From the NCBI RefSeq assembly GCF_021049285.1, contig NZ_CP088017.1:434001-498000 (forward strand): a DNA stretch of 64,000 bases. Direction: 5' to 3'. Under the pieces are notes generated by a model. It worked only from the letters and a program-made list of their open reading frames with translations. It searched no databases and had not been told where the DNA came from. The position numbers and the translations under genes are program-made. Shown here one piece after another: positions 1 through 7,815 of this stretch (within the stretch, counting starts at the first letter, position 1; the number at the start of each line of letters is the position of its first letter). Source of the DNA: Ruania halotolerans (GTDB lineage: Bacteria; Actinomycetota; Actinomycetes; Actinomycetales; Beutenbergiaceae).

Positions 1-974
1 CCCGGCGTCAGCACCTCCCGAAGTTGCAGGCCATCGATGGCGTCGAGGTGGTGGCCGTCGCCAACCGGAGCAGGGAGTCGGCGAGCCGGGTAGCTGAGGA
101 GTTCGGGATTCCGGTGGTGTACGACCACTGGCAGGCGCTCGTGGGCGAGGCTGAGGTGGACGCCGTGGTGATCGGGACCTGGCCGAACATGCACGAGCCG
201 GTCACCGTGGCCGCGTTGGAGGCGGGGCGCCATGTGTTGTGCGAGGCGCGGATGGCGCGAGACCTGACCGAGGCACGCCGGATGCTCGCCACGGCGCGCA
301 TGTGCCCGAAGCAGACCGCGCAACTGGTGCCGGCGCCGTTCACGCTGCCGTATGACGATGCCATCTCTCGTCTGATCGGCGAGGGCGCGATCGGGGAGTT
401 GGTCGGCGTGGACGTGACGATGCGGACCGGGTACGCGGAGCGGCAGTCGCCGCGCAGCTGGCGTCAGGACGTCGGTCTCAGTGGCCTGAATACGATGACC
501 CTGGGGATCTGGTACGAGCAGGTGGTGCGCTGGGTCGGGGAAGCGACGCGAGTCTCAGCCCTGGCGCGCACACTCGTGCCGCTGCGCCCGGATGGTGCCG
601 GGGGGAGGGTCGCCGTCGACGTGCCGGATCACGTGGATCTCATCGCAGCACTGGCCGGAGGCGGCCAGCTGCGGATGACGATCAGCCAGGTGAGCCAGTC
701 GAGTGCGAATGGCGTGCAGATTCTCGGAACTGACGGCACGCTGACCTTCGCCGACGGGGAACTGACGATCCAGCGGCGGGACGCTGAACCGGAGACGGTT
801 CCGCCCGACGCCGCTGCCGGTTGGCGGGTCGAAGAGGAGTTCGTGGCAGCGATCCGCGGCACCGAGCCCGTGCGCCGGACGACCTTCGAGGACGGCGTGC
901 GCTACATGCGCTTCACCGAGGCCGTGCACCGGAGCGCGTGTGAGCACCGGCAGGTCTCGTTGAGCGAGTTGTGA
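1..974 (+). CDS. Gfo/Idh/MocA-family oxidoreductase, 5'-truncated and active-site degenerate
   Basis: The frame is open through the left edge, so the true start and the Rossmann GxGxxG segment lie outside the window. The visible part begins just before the second strand (VVAVANRS) and keeps the rest of the NAD(P)-binding half and the C-terminal alpha/beta half. Members of this family oxidise or reduce hydroxyls of sugars and cyclitols. Two signature sites are altered. The EKP triplet that carries the catalytic lysine reads Glu-Ala-Arg (243-251). The usual glycine-rich stretch ending in H-x-x-D reads LSGLNTMTLGIWYEQ, with no histidine. I infer a non-catalytic or chemically different member. 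It converges with the LacI regulator at 1007 and probably belongs to the sugar locus that fills the first 21.8 kb, but its promoter is not visible. Confidence 0.85.
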   Translation, partial: RRQHLPKLQAIDGVEVVAVANRSRESASRVAEEFGIPVVYDHWQALVGEAEVDAVVIGTWPNMHEPVTVAALEAGRHVLCEARMARDLTEARRMLATARMCPKQTAQLVPAPFTLPYDDAISRLIGEGAIGELVGVDVTMRTGYAERQSPRSWRQDVGLSGLNTMTLGIWYEQVVRWVGEATRVSALARTLVPLRPDGAGGRVAVDVPDHVDLIAALAGGGQLRMTISQVSQSSANGVQILGTDGTLTFADGELTIQRRDAEPETVPPDAAAGWRVEEEFVAAIRGTEPVRRTTFEDGVRYMRFTEAVHRSACEHRQVSLSEL

Positions 975-1006
975 CGTGCGGCGCAGAGTCGTTCAGGGAA
1001 CCTAGC

Positions 1007-1984
1007 TCACACCCTCCCCGTCGTCCCCCGCGACGCGTACACCCCGGACAGCTTCTGATTCCCGGGTGCACCACCGGCGCTGACCTCGCTGAGCATCGTG
1101 ACCGCGCGGGCACCCAGTTCTTCGAATGGAGCTGTCACGGTGCTCAGCTGCGGGGTCAGGGTGCGCGCGAGGAGCACGTCGTCGCAGCCGATGATGCTGC
1201 GATCATCCGGGACGGACAGGCCCTGCTCGGCGAGCCCGCCGACCACACCGCAGGCGAGGTAGTCGTCGAAGGCCATGATCGCCGTTGCCCCGCTGGTGGC
1301 GATTGCCTCCGCGGCGTACCAGCCGGCCTCATACGTGGCTTCGACGGGACCCAGCTCGACGAGTTCGACATCGGCCGAGGTCTGCTGCGCCCAGGATCGG
1401 ACGGCATTCGTACGCTGGCTCGCCGCCCAGGATCCTGCGGGTCCGCGAAGCAGCAGGATCCTGCGGTGACCGAGCTCGACCAGGTGGTCGCCCGCCTCTC
1501 GCAGAGCGGCGGAGTTGTCACAGGTCACCGACGGGATGCCCCGGACCGACCGGTTGACCAGCACCGTCGGCGTCGACCCCACAGCTGCCTGCAGGTCCTT
1601 GGTGGCCAGCCGCGGTGAAGCGACGATGAGGCCGTCGACCTGGGCGCTGAGCCGCTTGAGCTGGTCGGCCGCCTTCTGGCCGCCGGACTCGGCGTCGAGC
1701 AGCATCACTGACGCATCCGACTCGCTCGCGGCGCGCTCGACGGCGCGGACCAGGGGCGGGAAGAAGGGGTTGGTGATGTCCAGCACGACCAGGCCGATCA
1801 GCCCAGTACGCCCGGTGGCGAGCCCTCGGGCGGCGCGGTTGAGCTCGTATCCCTGAGCCTGCGCGGTAGCCAGAATCCGCTCGCGGACCTTCGCGTTCAC
1901 CATGTCCGGCCGGGAGAAGGCGCGCGAGACAGTCGATGCCGAGATGTCGAGCTCTCGCGCGATCGAGTAGATGGTCGCCTTCAC
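1007..1984 (-). CDS. LacI-family transcriptional regulator of the sugar locus
   Basis: The product of 325 aa has an N-terminal helix-turn-helix (ATIYSIARELDISASTVSRA), the hinge helix (AARGLATG) that inserts into the central CG step of LacI-type operators, and a periplasmic-binding-protein-like effector domain. I chose the GTG that places VKATIYSIAREL at the N-terminus, because the longer ATG at 2020 adds a basic tail not found in the family. It is the last gene of a leftward unit with the DUF4127 protein and the alpha/beta hydrolase, 51 bp after the latter. That unit is headed by a TGCAANCGNTTGCA operator, and three related sites precede other units of the locus. I infer that this protein is their repressor and is autoregulated. 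The effector is unknown, probably the imported sugar or a derivative. Confidence 0.9.
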   Translation of the reverse strand: MKATIYSIARELDISASTVSRAFSRPDMVNAKVRERILATAQAQGYELNRAARGLATGRTGLIGLVVLDITNPFFPPLVRAVERAASESDASVMLLDAESGGQKAADQLKRLSAQVDGLIVASPRLATKDLQAAVGSTPTVLVNRSVRGIPSVTCDNSAALREAGDHLVELGHRRILLLRGPAGSWAASQRTNAVRSWAQQTSADVELVELGPVEATYEAGWYAAEAIATSGATAIMAFDDYLACGVVGGLAEQGLSVPDDRSIIGCDDVLLARTLTPQLSTVTAPFEELGARAVTMLSEVSAGGAPGNQKLSGVYASRGTTGRV

Positions 1985-2035
1985 ACGCGCGCCCCCTGTC
2001 CGTCGTCGGTTCATCGGCACGATACTCCCGCAAGG

Positions 2036-2953
2036 TTAGTTCAGGTGGTCGGTGAGCCAGGAAGCACAGGCGGCGAAGACGTGGTCGGGAAGCGGGTGGC
2101 CCGTGTTGTGCATCAGCACATCGAAACCCGGACTGGGCCAGTGCTGGTGCGCACGCTGGGCGACGTCGGCGTTGTGTGTTCCATCCGATGCGCCGCCGCC
2201 GGCATAGAGCAAGGAGCGCGGTGCGATGAGCCCAGCGAGTTCATCCAGATCGCGAAGCTGGGGTACGCGGTCGCCGAGGTACCACGGGTCGCGCCAGTTC
2301 GAGTGCGCGAAGCCCAGGCCCGGTTCGTGCACCACGGCGGCGCGGATCCGTGGATCGAGGGCGGCGAGGAACAACGCGTGCTTGCCGCCGAGGGAGTGGC
2401 CGAATGAGCCGATGCGGTCGATGTCGATCCCCGGGATCTTGGTGAGTGCATCGACTGCGAGCAGCAAGTCGGCGACGCTGCGGCCCAGACCGGTGACGCC
2501 GGGATGCTGCGCGGCGTGCGTCGCTGCCGGTGGGCCATATCGCGCGGACAGATCGGTGGGGCCCTCGCGCTCGGCGAGCATCTCCGCCCACCAGGGCACG
2601 GCGAGCACTCCGAGGCCGCGTGCGGCCAGGCGTAGCGCATAGTCCCTGCCCGGCCCCGGGCGGCCCGCCGGATAGAGGGGGCTCGGCCGGCCCAGCAGGG
2701 TGTCCGTGTCGTAGAACGGCACCACCACGACGGCGCAGGGCGGGTTGGCATCCGGCGTGAGCAGTACCGCCGTGAGGTCCGTTCCGAAACTGCGCAGGTG
2801 CAGCTGGCGCTGCACGCTGGCGTGGGGGCCGGGTTCCGCTTCGCCGAGCCGCCAGGATCCATTGACGGCGCGGCGTGCCCCGATCAGGTCGATCCAGTCG
2901 GTCCGGTCAGTGGGGCCGGTAGCGTGAACAGATCCGTGGCCGGGGGTGCTCAC
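2036..2953 (-). CDS. Alpha/beta hydrolase (dienelactone-hydrolase-like)
   Basis: This 305-aa protein has an alpha/beta-hydrolase core with the nucleophile elbow GHSLGG (Ser in G-x-S-x-G) about two thirds of the way along, followed by a late acidic residue and a C-terminal TGHPLPDH segment that can supply the histidine. There is no signal peptide, so it is cytoplasmic. The start is the GTG whose first bases overlap the stop of the upstream DUF4127 gene (GTGA overlap), which implies translational coupling; a longer in-frame ATG at 3055 would lie inside that gene. Related proteins hydrolyse esters or acetyl groups. Deacetylation of an imported, decorated sugar is a reasonable guess from the context, but the substrate cannot be read from the sequence. 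Confidence 0.8.
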   Translation of the reverse strand: MSTPGHGSVHATGPTDRTDWIDLIGARRAVNGSWRLGEAEPGPHASVQRQLHLRSFGTDLTAVLLTPDANPPCAVVVVPFYDTDTLLGRPSPLYPAGRPGPGRDYALRLAARGLGVLAVPWWAEMLAEREGPTDLSARYGPPAATHAAQHPGVTGLGRSVADLLLAVDALTKIPGIDIDRIGSFGHSLGGKHALFLAALDPRIRAAVVHEPGLGFAHSNWRDPWYLGDRVPQLRDLDELAGLIAPRSLLYAGGGASDGTHNADVAQRAHQHWPSPGFDVLMHNTGHPLPDHVFAACASWLTDHLN

Positions 2954-4428
2954 CGGACCCGTTCCAGGTCGAAGTCCACGGTGAACAGGTAGTTCCAGGG
3001 CCAGCGCACATTGCGCACCCGCCATCCGCTGAGCGCATCGATGCCGGATGCCCACTTGTTGAGGTCGTCCTCGACGCGCCGCCCAAGATCGGCGATCTCC
3101 TCCAGTGGCGGATCTGTCAGCCCACGCTGCTTGAACTCCTGCTGCAGTCGTGGGCGCAGCACCGGCAGGTAGTGGCCGTCCTTGATGATCTTGTTCACCA
3201 GGAACTGCTCACGTTCACCGCACGCGTCGTCGGAGTCATCGATAATCGCGCTGACTGCGGCCGCGAGGGTCGTCCCCAGGGTGTTCCCTGCCGTGTTCCA
3301 GCCGCCGTAGGCGACCACGCGGTGCAGCAGATTCGCATCGTCGAGGGCGTCGAGCAGCAGCGGGTCCGAACCGTTCGCGTAGCGCACGTCAGCGAGTGCG
3401 ACGCGACGACCCTCGGCGAGCTGCGCCTCGAGCTCGGCGACGAGCCCGTCACGCTGGGCCGCCGTGCTCGGTTCTGGCGCCTGGCCGGTCCAGTCGCCAG
3501 GCGTCGTGGACGGTGGATGGACCACGAGCACGACGTCCGCATCGGCGGGATCGTCCACGCGGGCGGCTCCGAGCGCGCGAATCTGGTTGCCGATGCCGTC
3601 GGCGAGCGGGCGGTCCTCGTACGGTGCCGTACGGTCGAGGCCGTCCGGTTCCGGGCACCGAACGCAGATCCGTGGCGTCACGCCCTTTGCTTCGGCCGCC
3701 ACCCGGGCCGTGAGCACGCTCGGCACCTCGTCGGCGCCGGGGTAGAACAGGGCGCGCGTGCCGAGGCGATTGTTCCATCGGTCCAGGGCGCGCCGGTCGG
3801 ATGCAGGAAGTCCCCGGGGCGCGGTGTCATCGGACGTGATCGCGAGCGTCGCGACCGTGCCGTCGGCGAGCAGGGACAGGGCCGTGAGGTTGATCGTGTG
3901 GTTGCGCAGGCGCCGCTGAACCAGATCTGCCACCGCTTCGGTTGGCACGGCCGCCCGGGCAGCGCTCACCTGGCCGGCATCGGCTTCGCCGTGTTCGACA
4001 TTGTCCCAGGCCTGGGACAGCTCGAACAGGCGACGCCCGTGGGTCGCCCAGTACTCGGGCTCTTGCCGGCTGCGCGTGTTGTTGTCGTAGTGGGGCAGGC
4101 GGGTCACCACCTGGTACGCGGTGACCGGGGAGGTGAGTCCCCGGAGCACCTCCAGCCGCGGCAGCGCATCGAGGATCCCGTCGGGCGTGTTCCGCGATGG
4201 GATGAGTCCGCCGTGCACCAAGAGGTCGAGTGAGAGGACGACGGCATCGACGTCCTGGTCGACCTCACGGAGCCACACGGCAAGCCCGGCCGTGTTGGCG
4301 CCCTCGCGGAAGCGCGGCATCAGGTGCCGCGGAGGCAGGAGAACGTCGACGCCGCAGCACCGGCCGATCCACTCGGCGTAGCCGGCGGTGTTCGGACGCT
4401 CGTCCGGTGGGAGCAGGGCGATGCGCAT
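2950..4428 (-). CDS. DUF4127-family protein
   Basis: The 492-aa product matches DUF4127 from its N-terminal signature (MRIALLPPDERPNT) and the later LLPPR, LDLLVHGGLI and YGGWNTAGN motifs; the length is normal for the family. The function of DUF4127 proteins is not established. There is no signal peptide or membrane segment. I chose the ATG at 4428 because GAGGAG lies just upstream; a GTG at 4446 is an alternative. It heads the leftward unit with the alpha/beta hydrolase (GTGA overlap) and the LacI regulator. The divergent promoter region to 4720 contains a LacI-type operator at 4575. Conserved acidic and His residues in PPDERP and similar motifs would suit metal binding, but that is inference. 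Confidence 0.85.
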   Translation of the reverse strand: MRIALLPPDERPNTAGYAEWIGRCCGVDVLLPPRHLMPRFREGANTAGLAVWLREVDQDVDAVVLSLDLLVHGGLIPSRNTPDGILDALPRLEVLRGLTSPVTAYQVVTRLPHYDNNTRSRQEPEYWATHGRRLFELSQAWDNVEHGEADAGQVSAARAAVPTEAVADLVQRRLRNHTINLTALSLLADGTVATLAITSDDTAPRGLPASDRRALDRWNNRLGTRALFYPGADEVPSVLTARVAAEAKGVTPRICVRCPEPDGLDRTAPYEDRPLADGIGNQIRALGAARVDDPADADVVLVVHPPSTTPGDWTGQAPEPSTAAQRDGLVAELEAQLAEGRRVALADVRYANGSDPLLLDALDDANLLHRVVAYGGWNTAGNTLGTTLAAAVSAIIDDSDDACGEREQFLVNKIIKDGHYLPVLRPRLQQEFKQRGLTDPPLEEIADLGRRVEDDLNKWASGIDALSGWRVRNVRWPWNYLFTVDFDLERVR

Positions 4429-4574
4429 AGGTCTCCTCGTGGTCACGTCGTTCTCGCTCTACGCCGATGAGGACTGTGACCGGATGTCTGTGGGTTCGCG
4501 GTTCGGCCATCGCCGACTTCGTATCGGGGTTGTGCTGAGGCGGTGAGCCACGATACCTTCAACGAAAGCGGTCG

Positions 4575-4588
4575 TGCAACCGATTGCA
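4575..4588. promoter_or_regulatory. LacI-family operator (site 1)
   Basis: TGCAACCGATTGCA is an imperfect palindrome with the central CG expected of LacI/PurR-type operators. It lies in the 292-bp divergent region, 147 bp upstream of the DUF4127 start and 133 bp upstream of the propeller gene at 4721, so it can serve both. Three more copies occur at 7732, 14997 and 18604. The rest of this intergenic stretch shows no gene. Confidence 0.75.
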
Positions 4589-4720
4589 ATTCGTGACAAC
4601 ACCTGCATGACTGCTCGTCGATACACACGTAACACGAGCGTTGCTCCGGACTCTGATGGAGTTCGCCCGAGCATCCTCGGTCGATGAGAGCACGACGCCG
4701 ACGTCGCGCTCGGAGGAGAG

Positions 4721-7681
4721 ATGACCATGGCAAAGTCCAGAACGCTGGCTGCACGCGCAGCGGCCGTCCTGCTGGCGGGGGCGATGATCACCGCGGCGGG
4801 GAGCTCCGCATATGCGGACGGTGACCCGCCTGCCGAGTCGCCGAATCCGCTGACCAACGCGAGTTTCGAAGAGGGCGCGGACGCTACCAACGCGCCAGGC
4901 TGGGCGCCCCTGTGGGGGAGAAACGAGCTCGTCTCGTTCACCGACGAGCGCGCGAGTGACGGCGTACGCAGCCTGCACATCGTCAGGGAGGAGACGATGC
5001 GCACCGGCGGGATGATCTCAGATCCGGTGCCGGCAGATGCCGGTGAGACATACGAGTTCAGCTTCGACCAGTATCGAGTCGGCGGTGCACTCAGCGTCAC
5101 ATTCTATTTCGACGACGCCGACGGGAATGTGATCAGTCAGCCGTATGAGATGGTGCGTTCTGCCACGGATGTGTGGGAGCGTACGGCGGTCCGTTTTGAG
5201 GCTCCCGAGGGCACAGTCTCGGCTCGTCTGCTCTTCTATGCCGTCTCCGGGTCGACGCTCGACACCTTCATCGACAAGGCGCATTTCGGGGTGGCCGTGG
5301 GAGAGCCGGAGCCCGAGGAATCTCGCGTCGAGACGATTCTCGCGCAGGATGAGAACATCGAATACCTCGGTACTCCCGTGACGACTCAGATCCCGAGCCA
5401 AGCGGCTCATGGCGTCGAGGATGGCAGGCATGTGTCATACCAGGCGTTCAAAGGGTCGCCGGACGCCGGGTATCCCGCGACCTTCGCGGTGACCGATGTG
5501 GCCACCGGCGAGCAGGTCCGCACCTGTGTGATCGACGGCGCCGAGCACTCGCGGAACCTGAACATCGCTGACGACGGCCGCGTCTACTGGGGTACCTACC
5601 ACGACTCCAAGCTGTGGCGCTACGATCCTGCCACCGGTGAGTGTGAGGATCTCGGCCGGATGAGCGATCAGAAGGACTCCACCTTCGGCCTTTCTCCCGG
5701 TCCCGACGGATCGATGTACATCGGGGCATACCCCGGTGGTCGCCTCCTGCAGGTGGACCCGGTGACAGACGAGGTGGAACTGCTGCGCGAGATCGATCCG
5801 AATGCGGACTACATCCATTCGATCGCCTATCACGAGGAGACCGACACGGTCTATGTCGGCTCGGGCGGGCAGGTTCCTCAAATCTGGAAGATCACCGATG
5901 CCGGACGTGGTGAACAGACACTGATCGCCGACGACTCCACGGCGCCAGGCCTGAACGATGGCGCGACCTTCGTGGGCCGTATGGACATCGTCGGTGACCG
6001 GATCTTCGCTCAGGTCGGGTTGCGGATGCTGGTCCTGGACCTGGACGGGAACGTCATCCACTGGGACGCAGACCAGACGCGCTACTTCTTCGGGCACCAC
6101 CTCATCGCTGGTGCTGACCCCGGTACCGCGATCTTCTCGACCGCTGGCGGGACGCTGGTGGAGTACGACATCGCCACCAACACCTTCGAGCCGACGAGTA
6201 TCAGCATCGGCGGATACCTCTCGAACGGCGTGGTCGACGACTCCAGTGGCACGCCCCTGCTGTATGGCACCTCCGCATCGGGAGTATTCGTTGCTGATCT
6301 CGAGAGCGAGTCGCTGGTCTCGGAGAATGCGATCGACTTCGCACAGCCCACGCTGATCCAGAAGCTGTTCGCGGGGCCCGACAACTCGGTGTGGGCCTCG
6401 GGCTACATGGTGGGTCTGGCCCAGGTGGACAAGAACGGTGCCGACCACGGCCCCACGATGCAGCGCGGTCAGTATGAGTCGGCCGCAGTGCGCGACGGGA
6501 AGCTCTATCTCGGCGCATACGGGCATGCCAAGCTCGAAGTTCTTGACCCCGAGACGTACGACCCCGCAGATGGGAATTCGGTGCCGCGGCTCTTCGACGG
6601 CTTGGCGCAGGGGCAGGACCGGCCGTTCGGTATGGCGTACAACCCCGAACGTGACGAGATCTACATGGGCGCGGTCGCCATCTACGGGCAGACCCAGGGC
6701 GGGCTCGCGATCTGGGACGGTGCCACCGGAGAGCACGAGTGGCTCACCTCCGAGATCGGCCAGGACGAGAACATCGTCTCGATCGCCTACAACCCCACCG
6801 ACGGCCTCGTGTATATCGGTACCACCGTCGATGGCGGCTTGGGGTCGGACCCGAGCGGCAACACGGCCGGCAAGCTGATCGTCTTCGATCCGCAGACCCG
6901 TTCTGTCGTCACGACCATCGACCCTGCCGGGGAAGAACGTGAGGGCGTCACCGGGCTGATGGTCGATCCCGATGGTCTGGTCTGGGGCGTCGCCGAGGAG
7001 GCACTCTTCGTCTACGACCCCACGACCGGTGAGTCGGAGGTCAGGGGAACCGTAGGCGGCCGCTACAGCGCCGGAACCACGTACTGGGCCTATGGGACCG
7101 TCACGAGGTCAGACGCTGATGGAAGGATCTATGTGACCGCCGGCCATCGGTTCAGCGTCCATGATCCAGCCACCGGAGAAACGACGCGGATCGCGAACGG
7201 ACTGCAGTGGAGCGCCGCTGATGAGGACGGCGACATCTATCTCAGCGCGGGTGCTCACCTGTTCCGGTACAACGTGGCCGGCTCACAGGAGGCATTGACC
7301 TGCAGCGAGACCGTTACCAGTCGGGTGAACGATGGTCTCGTCGTCGCTGAGGATGAGGTGGTGTGCCTGGACGGGGCCCGGGTGAACGGGGGCGTGTCGG
7401 TCGAGGCTAGTGGCGCGCTGCTCGTCGAGGGCGCGAGTGAGATCCGTGGCGGCCTGACCGCATCGGATGCCGTGAGTGTGCAGGTGCGCGACAGCCAGAT
7501 CCGCGGTGCCGTGACGGTAACTGGCACGACCGACGAGTTCGTGTTCGCGGGCAACGAGGTCCACGGCTCGGTGCAGTGCTCCGACAACGCCTCCGATCCG
7601 GACGATGAGGCCAGCGTGAACACGATCACCGGTTCGGCCGATGGTCAGTGCGCCGGGCTCGTCGTGGCGGGTGGCGGCTGA
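4721..7681 (+). CDS. Secreted beta-propeller protein with N-terminal jelly-roll and C-terminal repeat domain
   Basis: The 986-aa protein starts at an ATG preceded by GGAGGAG. A signal peptide (basic start, hydrophobic core, cleavage after Ala30-Tyr-Ala32) sends it outside. Residues about 40-190 look like a CBM4/9-type jelly-roll (N-x-SFEEG start, aromatic strands). About 200-860 is a large propeller of repeated blades of the form G-x-x-Y-x-G-x-Y...L-x-x-Y-D-P-x-T-G. About 870-985 is a repetitive segment of V-x-G-x-V turns resembling a small parallel beta-helix. It has a paralogue immediately downstream (7816). There is no anchor motif. Propellers of this sort occur among polysaccharide lyases and lactonases, but I cannot assign catalytic residues. 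Position behind the LacI operator suggests a role in extracellular glycan binding or cleavage. Confidence 0.8.
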   Translation: MTMAKSRTLAARAAAVLLAGAMITAAGSSAYADGDPPAESPNPLTNASFEEGADATNAPGWAPLWGRNELVSFTDERASDGVRSLHIVREETMRTGGMISDPVPADAGETYEFSFDQYRVGGALSVTFYFDDADGNVISQPYEMVRSATDVWERTAVRFEAPEGTVSARLLFYAVSGSTLDTFIDKAHFGVAVGEPEPEESRVETILAQDENIEYLGTPVTTQIPSQAAHGVEDGRHVSYQAFKGSPDAGYPATFAVTDVATGEQVRTCVIDGAEHSRNLNIADDGRVYWGTYHDSKLWRYDPATGECEDLGRMSDQKDSTFGLSPGPDGSMYIGAYPGGRLLQVDPVTDEVELLREIDPNADYIHSIAYHEETDTVYVGSGGQVPQIWKITDAGRGEQTLIADDSTAPGLNDGATFVGRMDIVGDRIFAQVGLRMLVLDLDGNVIHWDADQTRYFFGHHLIAGADPGTAIFSTAGGTLVEYDIATNTFEPTSISIGGYLSNGVVDDSSGTPLLYGTSASGVFVADLESESLVSENAIDFAQPTLIQKLFAGPDNSVWASGYMVGLAQVDKNGADHGPTMQRGQYESAAVRDGKLYLGAYGHAKLEVLDPETYDPADGNSVPRLFDGLAQGQDRPFGMAYNPERDEIYMGAVAIYGQTQGGLAIWDGATGEHEWLTSEIGQDENIVSIAYNPTDGLVYIGTTVDGGLGSDPSGNTAGKLIVFDPQTRSVVTTIDPAGEEREGVTGLMVDPDGLVWGVAEEALFVYDPTTGESEVRGTVGGRYSAGTTYWAYGTVTRSDADGRIYVTAGHRFSVHDPATGETTRIANGLQWSAADEDGDIYLSAGAHLFRYNVAGSQEALTCSETVTSRVNDGLVVAEDEVVCLDGARVNGGVSVEASGALLVEGASEIRGGLTASDAVSVQVRDSQIRGAVTVTGTTDEFVFAGNEVHGSVQCSDNASDPDDEASVNTITGSADGQCAGLVVAGGG

Positions 7682-7731
7682 TTGCCCTGCGGCTGTATCG
7701 GCCCTGCGTTGCGCTGAGTTGCTACGCCGCT

Positions 7732-7745
7732 TGCAACCGCTTGTA
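7732..7745. promoter_or_regulatory. LacI-family operator (site 2, imperfect)
   Basis: TGCAACCGCTTGTA differs from the TGCAANCGNTTGCA pattern at one base near its right end. It lies 71 bp upstream of the second propeller gene and downstream of the first, so it should control the propeller 2 plus enolase unit separately. Confidence 0.6.
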
Positions 7746-7815
7746 GGCGGGGTCGGCCGCAAGGTCGACTCCGCCCTCCTTCCGGTCCGACCGATCAATG
7801 GTGAAGAGGTCACTC

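Noticed and set aside
4443-4754. Small frames in the divergent region between the DUF4127 and propeller genes
   Set aside because: They overlap the operator and the start of the propeller gene, with no ribosome-binding site.
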